This document shows, one piece after another, positions 57,910 through 64,000 of a stretch of 64,000 bases of DNA; positions within the stretch are counted from its first letter, which is position 1, and each line of letters starts with the position of its first letter. The notes below the pieces were generated by a model. That model was not told the origin of the DNA and searched no databases. It saw only the letters and a program-made list of their open reading frames with translations. A program made the position numbers and the translations under genes. The DNA is taken from positions 127,398,235 through 127,462,234 of the forward strand of contig NC_044558.1 of assembly GCF_007565055.1 (NCBI RefSeq). Direction: 5' to 3'. The stretch is from Rhinopithecus roxellana. Its lineage: Eukaryota > Chordata > Mammalia > Primates > Cercopithecidae.

Positions 57910-58170
57910 TTCACTTTTCTTTTTTTTTTTTTTTTTTTTTCTTTTTGAGACGGAGTCTCGCTCTGTCGCCCAGGCTGGGGTGCAGTGGCTGGATCTCAGC
58001 TCACTGCAAGCTCCGCCTCCCGGGTTCCCGCCATTCTCCTGCCTCAGCCTCCCGAGTAGCTGGGACTACAGGCGCCCACCACCTCACCCAGCTAGTTTTT
58101 TTGTATTTTTTTTTAGTAGAGACGGGGTTTCACCGTGTGAGCCAGGATGGTCTTGATCTCCTTCACTTTT
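57910..58170 (-). mobile_element. 5'-truncated AluYR-like element, antisense, with TSD
   Basis: About 240 bases (57919-58161); roughly the first 50 bases of the Alu are missing. Flanks ttcactttt are identical at 57910-57918 and 58162-58170, so the truncation occurred at insertion. 'cccaccacctcacccagcta' at 58075 resembles Old World monkey AluY. Confidence 0.9.
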
Positions 58171-58950
58171 TAAAAAAGTTCAGGGATTTATTTTGAAATC
58201 GTTTCAAATATAGAAAAGTTAAAAGCATATTATAGAGGCTTGCTATGTACTCCCTCACTGAGATTCCTGTTACCATTTTCATATATTTGCTCTATCACCC
58301 CCTTTTCTAAATATTTCTCCATGACCGTTAGTCTTTTTTTGGAACTATTTGAAAACAAGTTGCAGACGTGATTCCTCACTACCCCTAAATACTATGGTGC
58401 GTGGTTTCCCTAAGCGAGGACACTCTTTTATCTGACCCTTAGGAAACCTTCAAAATCAGGAAATTATTGGTACAATACTATCACCTAACCTACAGACCCC
58501 ATTCACATCTCTCCAGCAGTTCCAACAAAGTGTCTTTGCCTTCTGGCCTGGAATATCATCTGCGAATGCATGTTGCATCAAGTTGCATCTCTCCAATTGC
58601 CTCCAATTTGGAATACGGGTATTTCCCCCTCCCCTGTCTTTCATGCTGTTCATAGTCTTAAATTATCTAGGATCTATGTTCTGTGTATAGGATGACACTT
58701 AGGCTGGGCCTGTCCAGTGTTTCCTGATGACTAGTCCCAGGGCAGGCCGTCTTGGTAGGAATACCACAGAAACGATGCTGTGTTTCTCTCAGTGTGTCCC
58801 ATTCCGGTCCACTCCATGTGCCGTACCTCCTGAGATATCAGCACGCACACTGCCTCTGATTGAGGCAGATGGATCCATCATCTGCTTGGGTCTCTCTCTC
58901 CTCCCATTTCTCACCTCCTCAGGAGGCTGTGGACACCCTGCCACAAATCT
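58171..58950 (-). mobile_element. L1ME/L1MC-like 3' UTR region, antisense
   Basis: Text such as 'acaagttgcagacgtgattc' (58354), 'acctaacctacagaccccat' (58483) and 'gtgtttctctcagtgtgtcc' (58780) follows the antisense 3' region of old L1M elements. Frames at 58456 (-) and 58727 fall inside. Limits are approximate. Confidence 0.5.
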
Positions 58951-59109
58951 TTCTGTGCTTCTTTTACCCTCAATACTACCATGCAATACCGTCCCCTGTG
59001 GTGGGGGAAGGAAGGAAAAAGAAAAGAAGGAAAAGTGGTAAGAAAAAGGCTCAAATTCATTTTAATTATTTCCCTCCAAGTTGTTTTTTTTTTTTTTCCC
59101 CCTTTCCAA

Positions 59110-59230
59110 ACTTGAGATTCTTGATCTTGAGGACAGGAACTGGTATTATATCAATTTTATATTCACTGTCCTTTATAAACTGACTTGTATGCGGTAGGCC
59201 TCTGTAAATTGTTAATGAATTAATGAATTG
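59110..59230 (+). mobile_element. L2 3' end, sense
   Basis: 'tgaggacaggaactggtatt' (59128) and 'ggtaggcctctgtaaattgt' near 59192 follow the L2 end. Confidence 0.55.
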
Positions 59231-62200
59231 GTCTTTTCTCTGGATTTATACTCTTGGTTCACTTTGGACATTTGCATTAAAAGTGATAGTCACTTGCAAG
59301 ATCTTGCCAATGACTCCATTTGCTTTTTAATGCTGAGTTGATGAGCACAACTTGCTGTTCAGCTGCCTGGAGCTGCTGAGAAGATCATCATGGTGGAATG
59401 GAGGGATGAATGCATGATTTGAATTCCAAGTTCCATTTATTTGTTTTCTTTTTAATGAGAAATATGTTCAGATCAGAGTGCTTTCGAGTCTCCTTCGATG
59501 AAGAATACATGACTGTTTAGTAGATACCAAGTTTAGGATAATCCCATTTTTGATTCACTGATTTTGTTTATTTCAGTGAAGGATTTGGGGTGTTTCTGCT
59601 AAGTTCTTAACTTAGAAAGCAATAGTTTTCTGAAATTTAATAATTTCTGCCATAGCCACAAATTATATATTATTATATATATGATTGCTTTGTACTTGTT
59701 AAACTGTATTGTATAATCAATTTGTTGAATGATTGACTTTTTCTACTAAGCCATAACTGTCTTACCTTTGCATAATATTTAGAGTAGTGCTTAACACAGA
59801 ATAGATACCCAAAACATATTTATTGAAATAAATAATTGCTATTATGCATTCTGGAGTATTTGCTGATGTTCATCTATCTCACTATGAGAACTTAAGTAAT
59901 GTTAACTATAACTTAAGTCAATTGACTGATTATCCAGTTTGAATTGTACCCTTAGTACACATTCTCTACTTTAAATTTTAGACATTTTTGTCCTTGTTAA
60001 CTGATGAATGCACCTCTCTCTCTTACTTCAAGTGGAGCAATGGATTGAGGAAAGACACTGTGAGTAAGTGTCAAAGTAGGAGAAATTTACTGGTATGGAA
60101 AGTGGAGGTGTGGAGAGAAGCTCCAGCACCTGTGGTAGAGTAGATGGTAAGATATAAAATCTAGAATTCTTTAAAAATCTTTTAAAATTTTATTTGTGTA
60201 GCTTTAAGAGGAAAAAAACTATGGTTTTTATCTTTAAATTACAATAGATTGCAAAAACTCACACCGTAGGTAAGATGGCATATTTCACACACTTTCCACC
60301 CACTCCTATTCCTGGAAGATATTACTAATCAGTGAGAGCATTATTTCCTTCTGATTTTGGACTTTCCCTCCAAAGTTTTCTCAATTCGTGTTCTAGATAA
60401 CCAATCAGTCACAGTTGATTCTTGAACTGAACGTTTTTGGCATGCCCACCATGAGATTTTAGAGCAATGAACTGATTTTGTCCCAAAAGTTGCCTGTTTC
60501 TTCCCCACTAGATCTAGAATGGGTATACTAAAAACCCTGTTTCTACCACAGGAACGTCTCATTTTTCCTATATAGTTAAGACTGCATTAATGTCAACTTT
60601 CTGATGCCTGAAAATTCCAGGTTTAGAACGTCCTAGATTGCACAGCTTTGGGTGTAAAAATTATTCTTTTAAAAAATCTTTTCCCATTCTTTTCTGTGAA
60701 AACTCTACCATCCTGATTCAACATAAGGCTTTTCATATTTAATCATTCCAGATGTTGAGCTATGATAGGTCTTGACTAACAGCATTCATAGTAAGTCTTA
60801 TTTTTTAGTGTGTACTCTGACCATTGAGTTGATTATGCAGGTATAAATAAAAACACGTTTCAGCATACTATGTGGTTTTGCTTTTTGCCTTTCCTTTCTC
60901 TTGCATCTGGGATCAATCAAACCAGCAGGCAGCTGGATAAGAGGTAAAACACGTTATACATAAAGCCTCATCTTCTGTAATATTATGTAGAAATGACTCT
61001 TTCATATTTGTCATCCTGATCTAAGAGAAAGTCAATATCTCAGATGTGATATCACTGACTCTTGGACCATAATAAAAGCAGGTAATGTCATAAAGGATTT
61101 GCCATTTATGTCAGGTTAACCGACCATTAGTTAAAATCAATCAGTTAAGTTGTATTACGTATTTGCTCAATTGAGCTTTTAGAAGTTTTTCTACAGTAAT
61201 GGTTATTCTTTCCAACTGGAGGTTAGTTGTAATCAATAGCCAGAATGCTGTTCTGCATAAGGGTGATGGAGTAAATATAATGCCTTTCATCTACTTTAAT
61301 CAAAGTTGATGATGCTACAGAGGTGACAGTTCCTCACAAGAACATCTGGCAGCCAGAGTGGTAATGTAGGTCAGCTTCAAATGTGAATGTTTGGAATTGC
61401 TTAGTTGGAACAACACAATGTGTCAGCATTAGCCCACATATAATCAGAATAGTTCCTGTTTTGTGCAGGGAAACTGAATGACTGAGAACCACATGTTAAC
61501 CTCCCTTTATGGCAAGAATCCCAGAAATACCAATGGGAGCTGCACATGTTGACTGGAAGAGCAGATGTGACCTATCTACTGTCTTTGAGTTCCCAAGCCT
61601 CACTTGGTAGGTCTGGCACCCTGTAAAGTAAAATTTGAGTATTGGTGGGAAGTTTTTCTTTAAAACTAATATGATGCTGACATTTAATCAGTTCTTGCTT
61701 TCATTGAAAACAAACTCTCATGTGGATCTAAATCACCCTTTTATCAAAACTAATTTGTCATAGTAAAATATTTTAATGATACTTGCTTTGATAGGTATTC
61801 ACTTGGGAGGGAGTTGAAGAAAAAAATACTTGTTTGGATGTCATGGGAACCCTCTAAACACCTGGATATTTACTTGCTATTCTTTTCCAGTTGCAATGAA
61901 GCTCATCCATAAATCCCAGTCCTGACATACTCTTAACTCTGCATAGATCCAAGGAAATGAAGAAAAAAAGGTCACGAGGTAGAATAGGAAAACTGAATGA
62001 TTAGGTTATGGTTTTAAACTTTTAAAAAGTCAGTATGTGATGAGATTGATAAGGAAAAAAGTTGAGCCTTTTGAAGATATAAAAAGCTTAGGGAGTTCTT
62101 CCATTTCAGTCTCTGAAATCAGATTTGTTTCTCTGCTTGTTCACTGTTTAGTTGGAGGTGGGTTTTTTTTGTTTTTTGTTTTGTTGTGTTTTGTTTTTAA

Positions 62201-63189
62201 TTTAGATTTTACCTTATCCTTACCTACAAAATTTCCTTTGTTGCTGAGTCAGTTAGTATTTCTTTTGGCCATTCGTAATAGAAGTCTGAGTATAGTTACT
62301 TACTACATGGAATTTATTTTTCACATATCAACTTTGTCCTGAAGTTGGCAATGTGGTTGGTTCATCTCTAGGTATCATGTTCATACTTTAGGCAGAAAGA
62401 AGATGGTAAGATTGAGTAGAAAGGAGCACGTTAACTCTGTATCTATCCTTTTCATCAAGAAAACAACAAATCTTACAGAAACTCTTCCCAGTAGACTTCC
62501 CTTCACGTGTATTGGGCAGAACTATGGTCACATGGCTTTGGCTTCAAATAAATCTCTGTGGGAGATGAGCATTTTTAATTTGGCACATTTCTACCCCAAG
62601 AAAAATTGTAATTCTGTAGGTAGTGATGAAAGGGCAAATACGTATTGCATAGGCAACTAGCAGCATCTGCCACAGTTAACTAAAGTCAGCTTCAGAACGT
62701 TCTTGCTTCTTTTTCCATTAGAAAAATGGCACATATAATTCCAGATTACAATGATCCCTTAGTCCAGCCAAATAATTCTTCATGCTTCCACAAGTTCTCT
62801 TTTTAAATCACAGATCTGAGTCACTCCCAGTTTCTTTGGGAAGCAGTCTGGGTTCCTGTAACACACATGCTCCGACTCTGCTTCCCTTTGTTTTCTGCTG
62901 GCACATGCTGTATGTAACCAGGCCTTCTGAACCACACGTAGTATTGAAAATCCCAAATACTCTTTCATAACTCCATGTATTTTCATGTGCTACTTCATTT
63001 GCTTATGTTGTTTGTCCTGCATGAGTCTTTTGTGAAATGAATACTATTTTTCTTTTTTTTGCATGACTCTGCATTGTCATTGCCCTCAATGTTGGGGCCC
63101 AGTTGGCTACTGCTACTCTTGCTGTCATACAGTGCTTTGGCCATGGATCCATTGCTTTCTCTCACTCTCTTGAAGTTGTCTGTCTGTCA
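59231..63189. other. long stretch with little recognisable repeat
   Basis: About 4 kb without a gene. A faint L2/MIR end lies at 59765-59840, and a TTTG-rich run at 62161-62205. The part at 61080-61560 is free of repeats that I can name. Frames at 62037, 62403, 62782 and 63059 show nothing recognisable. Confidence 0.4.
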
Positions 63190-63315
63190 TCCCCATGATA
63201 CTGTGAGTTTCAAAACGGGTCATGTTTTATTTACCCATGTCTTATTCACATGATTAATGCAGTACCTGGCATAAGATAAGCCCTTGATAAATGTTGCTTG
63301 GATGCATGAATGAAT
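63190..63315 (+). mobile_element. L2 3' end, sense
   Basis: 'cagtacctggcataagataa' (63260) and 'gataaatgttgcttggatgc' (63286) match the L2 end, followed by 'atgaatgaatc'. Confidence 0.65.
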
Positions 63316-64000
63316 CAACTAATTAGCAGTGCACATTGTTACATTAAGGATCTCTGCTTCCATTAAAAACCTGACACTACTGTATGGTAAGATCAGAGTA
63401 AATCGACATGAATACTCTTCATAAATATTGTAATTTCCATATAGTTGTTATAATATATTTAGCATAAATAACTGTTCTATAGGGAAAACATCTTGTGTAA
63501 ATAACATGTAATACAAGGCCAATTCATTAATGTGTTCTACAGTACATGTTTAAAGATGTTAGATATAATATTTAAAACTTACAATGGTCATACAAAACAT
63601 GGAGAAAGCCATCCAAAGCCTATGTTACTAATGTCTGCAGAAATCTATGGTGCTATGTATCACTAGGCTCAAGAACTGCATAAATATTTTCTTGCAGGGA
63701 TTCTGAAGTGAAGTAGTAATGATTGGATAGAAATTTCACAATTCACTTCTCCAATTTCAAGAAAGTCAAATGTTTATTAATTTTTCGTTAGGTAGTTGTT
63801 TATGTACATTTTTAGGTATTATTTTGATTTTTTTGTTTGTTTTTATGTAATTTTTTTGATATCGGGTTTTAAGGAATTATATTCAGAATTAATAAAGTCT
63901 TCCAAGTCAGTTATTATTTTTGCTTTCCTTATTTTTCTTTTGTTTTAATGTTCACTTTAAAAATTTTCTTTAAAATATTTATCTCTGCATGCCATTGTTT
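63316..64000. other. unclassified AT-rich DNA
   Basis: No gene or repeat recognised up to the end of the window. Confidence 0.35.

Noticed and set aside
1..64000. CRISPR array, operon, tRNA, rRNA, snRNA or snoRNA genes
   Set aside because: I looked for regularly spaced repeats, tRNA A/B boxes outside Alu, and U6, 7SK and Y-RNA starts and saw none; the window is mammalian interspersed-repeat DNA.

Overview
The window is AT-rich, repeat-dense primate nuclear DNA with no intact protein-coding gene that I can support. Several Alu copies (806-1123, 50422-50720, 57919-58161) carry bases I associate with the AluYR lineage of Old World monkeys, for example 'gatccggccactgcactcc' at about 50654 instead of the human AluY 'gatcccgccactgc'. 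I infer a cercopithecid genome (macaque, baboon or vervet type), in an intergenic or intronic setting.

The one gene-derived feature is a processed pseudogene of TCP1, the CCT-alpha chaperonin subunit, at 25342-27304. It lacks introns, ends in 26 uninterrupted A's, is flanked by a perfect 17-bp target-site duplication (TSD), and is broken by frameshifts and a nonsense codon. A third, imperfect copy of the target sequence lies just beyond, after a short L1 3' end, so the same spot appears to have been used twice.

Layout. 1-3890: an AluYR, then an L1 whose 5' part is inverted (twin-priming signature with a TSD), then a short L1 3' end. 3890-7800: an old antisense L1M interrupted by five later insertions (an L1P 3' end, three MaLR LTRs and an Alu). 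7800-18365: mostly unrecognised DNA with an L1M 3' end, one Alu, MIR and MER5A relics. 18365-22840: ancient L2-like and other repeats, a THE1B solo LTR with a clean TSD, an MLT-type LTR, and an Alu. 22840-25324: recognisably repeat-poor DNA. 25342-27388: the TCP1 retrocopy and its L1 neighbour. 27390-35020: L2, an Alu monomer, an L1P 3' end, an Alu, a likely LTR, a pair of adjacent Alus sharing one target sequence, and a MIR. 35020-45140: a locally duplicated hAT-transposon end, MIR, L2, MER5A, L1M and an antisense MaLR LTR. 45140-64000: long unclassified stretches with a young AluYR, two more antisense Alus, a MER5-in-MER5 nest, an L1M 3' region and L2 tails.

Nothing here resembles a microbial defence system, CRISPR array or operon, and I found no novel biochemical system. 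What is of interest is the insertion history: two cases of target-site reuse, a nested pile-up, small local duplications, and a few repeat-free stretches that may be conserved regulatory DNA. All repeat family names are from memory of consensus sequences and were not checked against a library.
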